From NCBI GenBank assembly GCA_050309585.1, contig JBNRML010000143.1, positions 1-22,018 of the forward strand: a stretch of DNA of 22,018 nucleotides, written 5' to 3'. Position numbers and translations under genes: made by a program. The stretch comes from Bovifimicola sp050309585. GTDB lineage: Bacteria > Bacillota > Clostridia > Lachnospirales > Lachnospiraceae. How positions within the stretch are numbered: the stretch's first letter is position 1; every line of letters starts with the position of its first letter. Of this stretch, positions 1-6,388 are shown piece after piece. The notes beneath the pieces are model-generated. The model saw nothing but the letters and a program-made list of their open reading frames with translations. It made no database searches and was not told where the DNA came from.

Positions 1-68
1 GCGAGAGCGGCCGCACATATGGCGCGGCTTGTCAAGTGTTTTTGAAAAATAATTTTTGTTAGGGGTAG

Positions 69-104
69 AAAAAACAGATCCCCGTTTTTTAACGGAGATC
101 TGTT
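69..104 (-). terminator. Orphan intrinsic terminator reading leftward
   Basis: AACAGATC at 73-80 pairs with GATCTGTT at 97-104, and CCG at 82-84 pairs with CGG at 93-95, with one mismatch between the two blocks and an 8-base A/T loop. On the minus strand the hairpin is followed by six T residues (69-74 as A on the plus strand), the classic intrinsic terminator layout. No minus-strand gene lies to its right to be terminated, so it may be a remnant of a deleted gene. Confidence 0.45.
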
Positions 105-111
105 AAAGTTA

Positions 112-228
112 ATGACATTGGTTCAGACCACTAAAGAACAGGCTATGGAAATTATTACCAAAGAATCTGGAAAACAGTTTGATCCTGAACTGGTGGAACT
201 GTTCAGGGCATGTATGTTCCAGATATAG
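112..228 (+). pseudogene. C-terminal remnant of an HD-GYP c-di-GMP phosphodiesterase
   Basis: A 38-residue open stretch whose residues about 7-31 match the usual end of HD-GYP domains: an 'xEQAMEIItKeSG' helix followed by 'FDPELVELF'. In complete proteins this segment follows the metal-binding HD and GYP motifs that cleave cyclic di-GMP. None of those motifs is present; upstream in the same frame the reading continues only through unrelated terminator DNA to a stop at 43-45. It is therefore best read as the tail of a gene whose body has been lost, not as a functional protein. No convincing ribosome site precedes the ATG. The family match rests on a short segment, so confidence is moderate. 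An EAL-domain remnant at 3627-4034 is the other c-di-GMP fragment of this island. Confidence 0.5.
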
Positions 229-244
229 AAAGTGTGGTAGGAAT

Positions 245-1099
245 ATGAGTGATAGTTCAGAAGTAATCCAAGATGAAAATATCATTTCTGAGGATACTAA
301 TGAAGTCAATAGTGACCAAAAGACTGAAAAAAAGAAAAAACAGTCAAAGGCCCATAAAGTTCATAAAAAGAAAGAAGCCCCTGGTGGAGGTAAGGACAAG
401 AAAATACGAAGGAGTCTTTTAAGCAGGTTTGATTTGTTAAACCGATTCAGACACTGGTATATGGGCGGTGTAAGTATTACCCGTAGTATGTTTCGAGTCC
501 GGGCGGCATGGCAGGGAGTTATTATAATTACCTCAATACTTGCAGTGTTGTTTATACTGTCGGCGTTTTATACCGGGGCAGGCGAATTTGTAATCAGTCT
601 GGACAGTACAATGTCCAGGGATGGATTTTATCTGTCAGACGATAATGACTTTAAGGATAAAAAGGTATGCCTTAGAAGTAATGCAGTAATAGCGGACAAT
701 ATCAGCGTATTTGACATAAGTAACAATGTCACTGAGGTGGATGGTGTAAATGACGGTGCAAATTATGTGGCCCACACCTTTTATCTGACAAATGAAACAG
801 GAAAGACAAAGGATGCTGCAGAGAGTACACAGTACACTGTGATATCCGGAAATGAAAGCAATCTAAATACAGATGAAGTTTATCAGGCACAGAGCCTTAA
901 TAGTGTAAATCAGTTAACAACAATTCCTTTTAAGTCAGAAAATGAAATTTGTTCCGGGATAAGGAAGGGAATTAAAAATGATGAGGTTGATAAATACACC
1001 ATAGTAATGTGGTATGAGGGTGAGGACCCTGAGTGCACAGATGGCATCATCGGTGGATGGGTTGAAGTATATATGGGATTCGACTATATAGAAGAATAA
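245..1099 (+). CDS. Membrane-anchored extracellular protein, TasA/camelysin-like locus, unknown function
   Basis: 284 residues. I do not recognise a named family. Residues 1-60 are a charged cytoplasmic tail with lysine runs (about 28-54). A single strong hydrophobic segment at about 91-111 should span the membrane, leaving residues 112-284 outside. The outer part is acidic and probably mostly beta-strand. It contains 'TFYL' (178-181) and near its end W256-Y-E-G-E-D-P-E-C264; the next gene has the same two landmarks in the same order, so the two are probably distant paralogues. The ATG at 245 is chosen because 'GTAGGA' lies just upstream and the charged tail begins there; an upstream in-frame codon at 179 runs through the HD-GYP remnant and is rejected. 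The next gene starts 12 bases after the stop, so they are likely co-transcribed. A pilus, filament or biofilm-matrix role is inference only. Confidence 0.75.
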   Translation: MSDSSEVIQDENIISEDTNEVNSDQKTEKKKKQSKAHKVHKKKEAPGGGKDKKIRRSLLSRFDLLNRFRHWYMGGVSITRSMFRVRAAWQGVIIITSILAVLFILSAFYTGAGEFVISLDSTMSRDGFYLSDDNDFKDKKVCLRSNAVIADNISVFDISNNVTEVDGVNDGANYVAHTFYLTNETGKTKDAAESTQYTVISGNESNLNTDEVYQAQSLNSVNQLTTIPFKSENEICSGIRKGIKNDEVDKYTIVMWYEGEDPECTDGIIGGWVEVYMGFDYIEE

Positions 1100-1111
1100 T
1101 GGAGGTATAAA

Positions 1112-2002
1112 ATGAAAATAGAAGAGAAGAAAAAACAAAAAGAAAAGAAAAAAAGGTCTGCAGGTTCTTTGAGAAATACGATATTATTATCCCTTCTCAT
1201 TGTTATGGTGGCAGGCATAGGAGTATACGGTTGGTTTTCGGTAAGTAACAAAGCCAGGGTTGAGAAACTCTCATTAATTGCAGATCATCAGGGAAATCTT
1301 CAAATTGCCGATGACACGGGTAACGGACCGGGAATTTATTCATCTGTCCTGGAATTGAAAGATACACTAAATACAATTTTAAGTCCGGTTACATCAAAGG
1401 ACGGCGTTAAGTTTTTTGCACCAAATTACGATACCCGCACAGGAGCTGTAACCTCTGTTACAGAACTCACGGAACATACAGAGCTGACTAAGCATTACAT
1501 ATATGAAAAGACTTTTTATTTAAAAGCGGGAGCGGAAAAGAAAAGTACCGTTGCCAATATAGCGAGAACCTATGATGTTGCACTGTATGGCTTGAGTAGT
1601 AACAATAAGGAGGAGGGCTGCAATATTTACCAGAGTGATGGAAAAAATGAAACAGCTGCAAATGCAATACGAATCAGCTTTACACTTGATGACGGAACGA
1701 CATGTGTGTATGAGCCAAACAGCAATGTACACAACAATGACAACAGAAGAGCCGTAAATGGTATTGACAACGCATACGGAACATTTACAAAGCTTTATCA
1801 GCAAAAGAGTGACGGAACCTTTGTGGTAAGTCCTAAGGTAAATGAATCAGAGAAATTGTTTAATATAAAAGAAGATGTTGATGTTAAGGTTACCATGAGA
1901 ATCTGGCTGGAAGGAACGGATGATGACTGCACAAATTCTATTGAGTCAGACAGTATTGTGGGACAAATTCAATTTATTTCAACTGAGATTAAGTCTAAAT
2001 AA
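1112..2002 (+). CDS. Secreted or membrane-anchored TasA/camelysin-like surface protein
   Basis: 296 residues with GGAGG at 1101-1105, six bases before the ATG. A very basic start (residues 2-21) precedes one hydrophobic segment at about 22-41 ending 'GVYGWF'. This resembles the 'TYAWF'-type N-terminus of SipW-dependent TasA/camelysin proteins, which form extracellular fibres or biofilm matrix in Firmicutes. The rest is an extracellular domain with 'TFYL' at 134-137 and W265-L-E-G-T-D-D-D-C273 near the end, both shared with the upstream gene. There is no LPXTG anchor. No SipW-type signal peptidase is encoded in the window, so whether the hydrophobic segment is cleaved or stays as an anchor cannot be told. 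Assignment to the TasA superfamily is inference from architecture; the reading frame itself is secure. Confidence 0.7.
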   Translation: MKIEEKKKQKEKKKRSAGSLRNTILLSLLIVMVAGIGVYGWFSVSNKARVEKLSLIADHQGNLQIADDTGNGPGIYSSVLELKDTLNTILSPVTSKDGVKFFAPNYDTRTGAVTSVTELTEHTELTKHYIYEKTFYLKAGAEKKSTVANIARTYDVALYGLSSNNKEEGCNIYQSDGKNETAANAIRISFTLDDGTTCVYEPNSNVHNNDNRRAVNGIDNAYGTFTKLYQQKSDGTFVVSPKVNESEKLFNIKEDVDVKVTMRIWLEGTDDDCTNSIESDSIVGQIQFISTEIKSK

Positions 2003-2027
2003 TACAGGGATGATTGGGGAGGAAAAA

Positions 2028-2189
2028 ATGAGCGAAAAAGAAAAGAATGTTATGAATGAACAGGGAGGAGAAAAAGTTATGGAAGAAAAAAATGTAAAGC
2101 AAAAAAGAAAAATGTCTAAGCAGACAATATTGACCATATCAATGATAATGGTTAGTTTATTCGTTATCTCAGTGGCTACCTATGCATAG
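2028..2189 (+). pseudogene. Truncated third TasA/camelysin-like surface protein (N-terminus only)
   Basis: 53 codons behind a strong GGGGAGG site (2016-2022). The product has a lysine/glutamate-rich start, then a hydrophobic stretch from about residue 32 ending 'SVATYA', and stops at TAG. In this kind of signal segment 'ATYA' is normally followed by W-F and then the mature protein; here the stop falls exactly at the expected Trp codon. The downstream sequence does not continue the protein in any frame: it changes at once to an unrelated fragment (2195-2362). This is best explained as the 5' end of a third paralogue joined to foreign sequence by a deletion, possibly combined with a TGG to TAG change. 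It could still be translated as a tiny membrane peptide. Confidence 0.55.
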
Positions 2190-2194
2190 ACTTT

Positions 2195-2362
2195 ATGTTT
2201 GCAATGAAAATTCTCCGTAAGTTTGAGTCCCTGGGACTTGGTTTCATACGTGATGAGTTAGACGGGTTAATTATTTATCTCAATAATGCTTTCGGAGAAG
2301 AAAATTTCAAAATAAGTAAGGAATACTTGTTGCGATTAAAGAAAATGAGTGGTGCCATGTAA
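2195..2362 (+). pseudogene. 55-aa gene fragment, unknown, upstream of the DUF2357-like gene
   Basis: An open stretch of 55 codons that begins six bases after the truncated surface-protein ORF and stops ten bases before the DUF2357-like gene. It has ordinary protein-like composition: an amphipathic helix ('MKILRKFESLG'), 'RDELDGLIIYLNNAFG' and 'YLLRLKKMSG'. No ribosome site precedes its ATG, and the codons before the ATG run straight into the truncated upstream gene. It looks like the C-terminal end of a larger protein whose start was removed by the same event that truncated its neighbour. I do not recognise the family. The stop-to-start spacing to the next gene suggests the original gene was in an operon with it. 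Confidence 0.4.
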
Positions 2363-2371
2363 TGATACCAG

Positions 2372-3520
2372 ATGATAAAGGTACCGCGATATGCGAATAA
2401 CGACACCAGAAAGGATGTGATAGTGGTGGAACCTGCATTCAGTGATTATTATGATGACAGCGAAATGGACGAAAGTCTCAGGGAGTTTGATGAGGAGACG
2501 GATGTTGTCCAGAATGTGTATGACAAGATGGCAGAGTCAAATCAGGCAGCCACTAAAGATGATGCCTTTTATAAATATTTTTATAACCTGATGGATACCA
2601 GTACAAATTTCTGTACATTTAAGTATGTACGTCTCATAAAAAGTATTGATGAGGAGTGGGTTAGTGCCATAGAAGAAGCACTTCCGGCCTTACACAGGGT
2701 TGTGATGAATCCCAGAAAGTTTATTGAGGAAGACAGAGAAGTCGTTAATATTGCAATGGCTCGAAATATTACAACTGAGTCCTTGAGACATCTGACACAG
2801 CACAGTGATTTGATTGATAAGTATGAGGAAGATGGTACTGTTATTCCAAACAGAATACTTAATGTATTTAAGGAAGAGAGTCTGAATATTTACGAAAACA
2901 GATTTGTATGTACTCTCATTGCTGAGCTGCAGCATTTTGTAAACAAACGTTACAACGTTATTTTTGAACAGACAAAGGATGAGCTTGGTTCCTTTTTTGA
3001 AATGGAATCCAGAATAGATAACTATACGGAGACAGTGGACTACAAGCTGACGGTGAATATCAGGGATAAGCAGTCTGATGAAAAAAATGAAAAAGAAAAT
3101 GATAATATTTTTGCACGATTAGTCAAGGTTCATCGTCAGGTAAATGGACTGGCATCTACTGAGTTTATCAATGAAATGAGAGGATTCCCGGGGGTGCGGC
3201 ATCCAATTGTCAAGACAAACGCAATAAAGAAGAATATGTATTATAAGGCTTGTCTGAAATTGTGGAACTTTATTTACAGTTACAATAACGTTGGTTACAC
3301 GGTAAATCTGGTAAAAAAAGAGCCTACAATATCAAAGGCCTTCGAAAGGGATATTTTTAATTCTTTTATCTGGGATTATGCAATGATTCATAATCAGATT
3401 GATGGTGCTGAAAAACTGAATATTGACAGGCCAGAAAGAAAGAAGGATATCAATGTAAAATATATAAGACAGTGCCTTGAGGAGATAGTGGATGAAAGCG
3501 GATGCCGGATGAGGCTTTGA
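2372..3520 (+). CDS. DUF2357-like protein, function unknown
   Basis: 382 residues, predicted soluble, with an acidic N-terminal stretch (about residues 18-45). Residues about 150-200 contain 'RNITTESLRHLTQHSDLI' and then 'NIYENRFVCTLI'; an N-x-YENRFV-type motif is characteristic of DUF2357-family proteins, some of which carry a PD-(D/E)XK nuclease-like C-terminal domain and occur with McrB-type AAA ATPases. No clear nuclease motif is visible in this copy. No obvious ribosome site precedes the ATG at 2372; a GTG at 2423 preceded by AAGG at 2411-2414 is an alternative start. The reading frame ends at 3520, while a charged ORF in another frame (3502-3630) overlaps its end and may be the original C-terminus after a frameshift. 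No partner ATPase is in the window. Assignment is from motif memory. Confidence 0.55.
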   Translation: MIKVPRYANNDTRKDVIVVEPAFSDYYDDSEMDESLREFDEETDVVQNVYDKMAESNQAATKDDAFYKYFYNLMDTSTNFCTFKYVRLIKSIDEEWVSAIEEALPALHRVVMNPRKFIEEDREVVNIAMARNITTESLRHLTQHSDLIDKYEEDGTVIPNRILNVFKEESLNIYENRFVCTLIAELQHFVNKRYNVIFEQTKDELGSFFEMESRIDNYTETVDYKLTVNIRDKQSDEKNEKENDNIFARLVKVHRQVNGLASTEFINEMRGFPGVRHPIVKTNAIKKNMYYKACLKLWNFIYSYNNVGYTVNLVKKEPTISKAFERDIFNSFIWDYAMIHNQIDGAEKLNIDRPERKKDINVKYIRQCLEEIVDESGCRMRL

Positions 3521-3630
3521 CGAAGATTGTTATGAACGAGCTTACAAGTATTCAGGAAAAGCGAAAGAGAGAAAGGGCAGAGCTTGAGAGGGCAATGAGA
3601 AAGAAAAGAAAGGGCAACGAAGAATCTTGA
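3502..3630 (+). CDS. Small highly charged ORF overlapping the DUF2357-like gene; possible frameshifted C-terminus
   Basis: 42 residues, 19 bases overlapping the end of the upstream gene. The first part ('MPDEALTKIVMNEL') is helix-like and the rest is an unbroken Lys/Arg/Glu-rich helix ('EKRKRERAELERAMRKKRK') likely to form a coiled coil or bind nucleic acid. There is no separate ribosome site. Two readings fit: a translationally coupled small protein, or the real C-terminus of the DUF2357-like protein displaced by a one-base frameshift near 3500. I favour the second because a charged helix is a natural tail and the 382-aa protein ends abruptly, but sequence alone cannot decide. Confidence 0.4.
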   Translation: MPDEALTKIVMNELTSIQEKRKRERAELERAMRKKRKGNEES

Positions 3631-4034
3631 AAAAATTCTTTGGAAGTATGACTTCTCCATTAAATCTTTTAAAGGATTTGCCAATCGACAGAATTAAGCT
3701 GGACCGCTCTTTTCTTTCAAAGAACTCGGGCAGTGATGAGGGGCTCACAATTTTGCGTTACCTTATTGCAATGGCAAAGGAATTGGACTTTACGGTTATC
3801 ACGGAAGGTATTGAGACAGAGGAACAGGCAGCAATGCTTCAGGAGTTGGGCTGCGACATTGGTCAGGGATATCATTTCTCAAAGCCTATTGATTTGCGTA
3901 CCTTCGACAGTATGAATAAGACTGTTGTAAGTGCATTGTATCGTCCGGATGAATATTATCCTACATTTGAAGACTATGAAAAGGATCTTGATCTTGTAAG
4001 ACAGTTTTTCAGGAGTCGCGAGAATGTATCATAA
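3627..4034 (+). pseudogene. C-terminal fragment of an EAL-domain c-di-GMP phosphodiesterase
   Basis: About 135 codons matching the last third of EAL domains: 'FGSxxSPLNLLKDLPID' then 'IKLDRSFL', 'VITEGIETEEQAAML' and 'GCDIGQGYHFSKPI'. These carry the late conserved elements (D in IKLD, the E-G-x-E-T motif and the GYxFSKP loop). The EAL signature itself, the ENE motif and the DDFG motif that bind metal and c-di-GMP are absent, so the fragment cannot be an active phosphodiesterase. The homology begins abruptly at about 3636, right after the charged ORF ends, marking a recombination joint. The initiating codon would be a TTG with no ribosome site. A C-terminal tail of about 35 residues continues past the domain, and the end overlaps the converging minus-strand gene by 26 bases. 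Confidence 0.75.
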
Positions 4035-4413
4035 GAATTTTTTCATAAATAAGACCAACTGAAAACCAGGCAGGTGCATAGTCGAGGCGAATAAGTCCCT
4101 TGATGTTGTACCTGCTTTTGCCGTAATCCCATGGACACATATTGAACTTTCCAAGAAAATAGCCGCTTAAGTACTCCATTGAAAAAATCATAATGGTATA
4201 TATGGAGCCCCGGACAATTAAGGGCATTTTTTTTATCGAATTACACACTGGTTTAATCAGACAGGCAGAGCCATATATGGGAAACATAAGAATAGATGTG
4301 TTCGATGTCATTTTTCTGTCATTGTGAAGAAAATTTATCAGACCGGTCCAGATAATTTCGAAGCACCAGCCAATTATTCCACATTTAATAAAGTTTTTTT
4401 CGAGAAAGCGCAT
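4009..4413 (-). CDS. CmpB-type putative ABC-transporter type IV membrane protein (PF06541)
   Basis: 134 residues with three to four hydrophobic segments. Conserved pieces are 'FPIYGSACLI', 'RGSIYTIMIFSMEYLSG', 'CPWDYG' and 'IRLDYAPAWFSVGLIYE', which together form the signature of the PF06541 'putative ABC transporter permease' (CmpB/DUF1113) family, common in Clostridia. No transport substrate is established for the family, and proteins this short have no ATPase domain. The start at 4413 is supported by AGGAGA on the minus strand (4426-4431), twelve bases upstream, a slightly long spacing. The gene converges on the EAL fragment and diverges from tgt. It is slightly more A/T-rich than the tgt gene. 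Confidence 0.7.
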   Translation of the reverse strand: MRFLEKNFIKCGIIGWCFEIIWTGLINFLHNDRKMTSNTSILMFPIYGSACLIKPVCNSIKKMPLIVRGSIYTIMIFSMEYLSGYFLGKFNMCPWDYGKSRYNIKGLIRLDYAPAWFSVGLIYEKILMIHSRDS

Positions 4414-4491
4414 GGCAAGATAACATCTCCTGTTGAGTATAATTTATTTATAGTTGTATTCTTAACAATTTATAAAATGTTATACATTGTC

Positions 4492-4520
4492 TTGCCTAAG
4501 AGTAAAAAATAGGATATACT
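4492..4520 (+). promoter_or_regulatory. Sigma-A-type promoter for tgt
   Basis: TTGCCT (4492-4497) and TATACT (4515-4520) are separated by exactly 17 bases in an A/T-rich stretch, 130 bases before tgt. Transcription would start near 4527 and give a leader of about 125 bases containing two hairpins. Confidence 0.6.
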
Positions 4521-4538
4521 TTATCAGTGATTTTTTTC

Positions 4539-4633
4539 TATAGAGGTAATGTTATTTTAGATATATTACTTCTATAATGAGTTTGCTTCTATTATGATGA
4601 ACTGACTGTCATAGATTATTGGCAGGGGAGTTC
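4539..4633 (+). promoter_or_regulatory. Two hairpins in the tgt leader
   Basis: Hairpin 1: TATAGAGGTAAT (4539-4550) pairs with ATTACTTCTATA (4565-4576), 12 pairs including one G-U, with a 14-base loop. Hairpin 2: GAACT (4599-4603) pairs with AGTTC (4629-4633), and inside it CTGTC (4606-4610) pairs with GGCAG (4621-4625). Hairpin 2 ends nine bases before the GGAGA ribosome site. I do not recognise a known riboswitch class, and no consensus of a preQ1 riboswitch is visible. A regulatory role is inference. Confidence 0.3.
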
Positions 4634-4652
4634 GTAGGAAATGGAGATTTAA

Positions 4653-5819
4653 ATGAGTTCAGATTATAAAATAATAAATACGGATGGAAATGCCAAAAGA
4701 GCAGAATTTAAAACCGTACACGGGACTATACAGACCCCTGTATTTATGAATGTTGGCACAATAGCAGCCATAAAAGGAGCAGTTGCTACCACAGATTTAC
4801 AGCAGATAAGGACACAGGTACAGCTTTCAAACACGTATCATCTTCACGTAAGGCCGGGAGATGAGGTTGTAAAGAAAATGGGCGGTTTACATAAATTTAT
4901 GGTATGGGACAAGCCGATTTTGACTGATTCAGGCGGATTTCAGGTTTTTTCCCTTGCGGGTCTCAGAAAGATAAAAGAAGAAGGTGTATATTTCAGCTCA
5001 CACGTTGACGGAAGAAAGATATTTATGGGGCCGGAGGAGAGCATGAGAATCCAGTCGAATCTTGCTTCCACAATAGCTATGGCCTTTGATGAATGTCCAT
5101 CTAGTGTTGCTGATGAGAATTATATTAGAAATTCGGTGGAGAGAACCACAAGATGGCTTGCCAGATGTAAAAATGAAATGATGAGACTTAATTCCCTTGA
5201 GGACACCATTAACAAAAATCAGCTTCTGTTTGGCATAAATCAGGGTGGTGTTTATGCAGATATCAGGAAGGAGCATGCAGATATTATTTCTGAAATGGAC
5301 CTGGACGGATATGCAATAGGTGGTTTGGCAGTTGGTGAGAGCCATGAAGACATGTACAGGATAATTGAAGAGGTTACACCACATTTGCCAAAGAATAAAC
5401 CCACATACCTGATGGGAGTGGGAACACCGGCGAACATACTTGAAGCAGTTGAAAGAGGAGTTGACTTCTTTGACTGTGTTTACCCAAGCAGAAATGGACG
5501 GCACGGTCATGTGTACACAAATAAAGGCAAACTAAATCTTTTCAACGCAAAATATGAGCTCGACGGAAGTCCTATTGAGGAAGGTTGTCAGTGTCCGTCA
5601 TGTAAAACATACAGCAGGGCGTATATAAGACATCTTCTGAAAGCAAAAGAAATGCTGGGAATGAGACTCTGTGTATTGCACAATTTGTATTTTTATAATA
5701 CAATGATGGAGGAAATCCGGGAGGCAATTGAAAATAATTGCTATAGCAAGTATAAAAAGGAAAAGCTTGAGGGCTTTTTGGAAAATGACGGTTGCAAGGA
5801 TTCCGGAAAAAAGAAATAA
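4653..5819 (+). CDS. tgt: tRNA-guanine transglycosylase
   Basis: 388 residues, the normal length for bacterial Tgt. The enzyme swaps guanine-34 for preQ1 in GUN-anticodon tRNAs, a step toward queuosine, in the cytoplasm. Visible landmarks: 'TPVFMNVGT' near the start, 'LSNTYHLHVRPG', 'TDSGGFQVFSL' with the catalytic Asp92, the 'GGLAVGES' base-recognition loop, and 'DCVYPSRNGRHG', where Asp274 corresponds to the covalent nucleophile. The zinc site is Cys312, Cys314, Cys317 and His343. The ATG at 4653 has GGAGA five bases upstream. It is followed by yajC, a common Tgt neighbour in bacteria, but here the two are separated by a palindromic element. No queuosine synthesis or transport genes are nearby. 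Confidence 0.97.
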   Translation: MSSDYKIINTDGNAKRAEFKTVHGTIQTPVFMNVGTIAAIKGAVATTDLQQIRTQVQLSNTYHLHVRPGDEVVKKMGGLHKFMVWDKPILTDSGGFQVFSLAGLRKIKEEGVYFSSHVDGRKIFMGPEESMRIQSNLASTIAMAFDECPSSVADENYIRNSVERTTRWLARCKNEMMRLNSLEDTINKNQLLFGINQGGVYADIRKEHADIISEMDLDGYAIGGLAVGESHEDMYRIIEEVTPHLPKNKPTYLMGVGTPANILEAVERGVDFFDCVYPSRNGRHGHVYTNKGKLNLFNAKYELDGSPIEEGCQCPSCKTYSRAYIRHLLKAKEMLGMRLCVLHNLYFYNTMMEEIREAIENNCYSKYKKEKLEGFLENDGCKDSGKKK

Positions 5820-5852
5820 CAATAATAATAAAAAAAAATAAATAAAAATAAA

Positions 5853-5996
5853 TGTATCTGTTCAGAGCCAACCTCGAAAACTGTCGTTTTCTCGGTGTGG
5901 CGTATCCGCCAAATATATTTTTACAGCTAAACGTTCACGAATGCAAGCATTCATCACGTTTAACTGTAAAAATATGCTTGGCTCTGAACAGATACA
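5853..5996. repeat. 144-bp palindromic, MITE-like element with nested hairpins
   Basis: The ends are a perfect 19-bp inverted repeat: TGTATCTGTTCAGAGCCAA (5853-5871) and its complement (5978-5996). Inside are hairpins GAAAAC/GTTTTC (5876-5881 with 5886-5891), TGGCG/CGCCA (5898-5902 with 5907-5911), and a long stem of ATATTTTTACAG plus TAAACG (5915-5926, 5928-5933) with CGTTTA and CTGTAAAAATAT (5957-5962, 5964-5975), capped by GAATG/CATTC. Both sides are flanked by AATAAA (5847-5852 and 5997-6002), a possible target duplication, though the surrounding DNA is A/T-simple. There is no ORF of its own. The layout fits a non-autonomous mobile element or a structured intergenic repeat between tgt and yajC; as RNA it could fold into a multi-branched structure affecting yajC expression. 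Confidence 0.75.
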
Positions 5997-6027
5997 AATA
6001 AATATATCTTTTAAAATGGAGGAAATT

Positions 6028-6348
6028 ATGACAAGTATTTTAGCAGCAGGCTCTGCAGCAGGAGCAACAATATTAACAATGGTAATTTATATTGCGGTAT
6101 TTGGTGCATTTATGTATTTCTTAATGATCAGACCGCAGAAGAAACAGCAGACACAAATGAAGAATCTTCTGGATTCACTTGAGACTGGTGACAGTGTTCT
6201 CACTACAGCAGGTTTTTATGGAGTAGTAATTGACATCAATGAGGATGTGGTAATAGTAGAATTTGGTAACAATAAAAACTGCCGTATTCCAATGCAGAAA
6301 TCAGCAATTGTTGATGTTGAAAAAGCTTCAGACGGTATTGAGAAATAA
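6028..6348 (+). CDS. yajC: Preprotein translocase subunit YajC
   Basis: 106 residues. YajC is a small inner-membrane protein that associates with SecDF and the Sec translocon. One membrane segment (about residues 15-34) is followed by the conserved 'MIRPQKKQQ' and a cytoplasmic domain with 'GDSVLTTAGFYGVV', the family signature. The ATG at 6028 is chosen because GGAGG (6018-6022) precedes it; an earlier in-frame ATG at 5941 lies inside the palindromic element and would add a non-conserved leader. tgt-yajC order is common, but the secD/secF genes that often follow are replaced here by the riboflavin operon. Confidence 0.95.
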   Translation: MTSILAAGSAAGATILTMVIYIAVFGAFMYFLMIRPQKKQQTQMKNLLDSLETGDSVLTTAGFYGVVIDINEDVVIVEFGNNKNCRIPMQKSAIVDVEKASDGIEK

Positions 6349-6353
6349 GCAGA

Positions 6354-6382
6354 TTGACAGTTTAAGTGCATAGTGATAATAT
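6354..6382 (+). promoter_or_regulatory. Consensus promoter of the riboflavin operon
   Basis: A perfect -35 TTGACA (6354-6359), a 17-base spacer and -10 TAATAT (6377-6382) preceded by TG at 6374-6375. The expected start near 6389 coincides with the first bases of the FMN aptamer. Confidence 0.85.
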
Positions 6383-6388
6383 AGTTAA

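Noticed and set aside
1..45. GC-rich left edge with a NotI-like GCGGCCGC and CATATG, suggestive of vector or a gene end
   Set aside because: Too short to identify; all three frames stop soon and no recognisable tail is seen. Natural sequence is as likely as a linker.
5941..6027. Upstream extension of yajC from an earlier in-frame ATG
   Set aside because: It would be encoded by the palindromic element, has no ribosome site, and adds residues unlike YajC; the ATG at 6028 has GGAGG.
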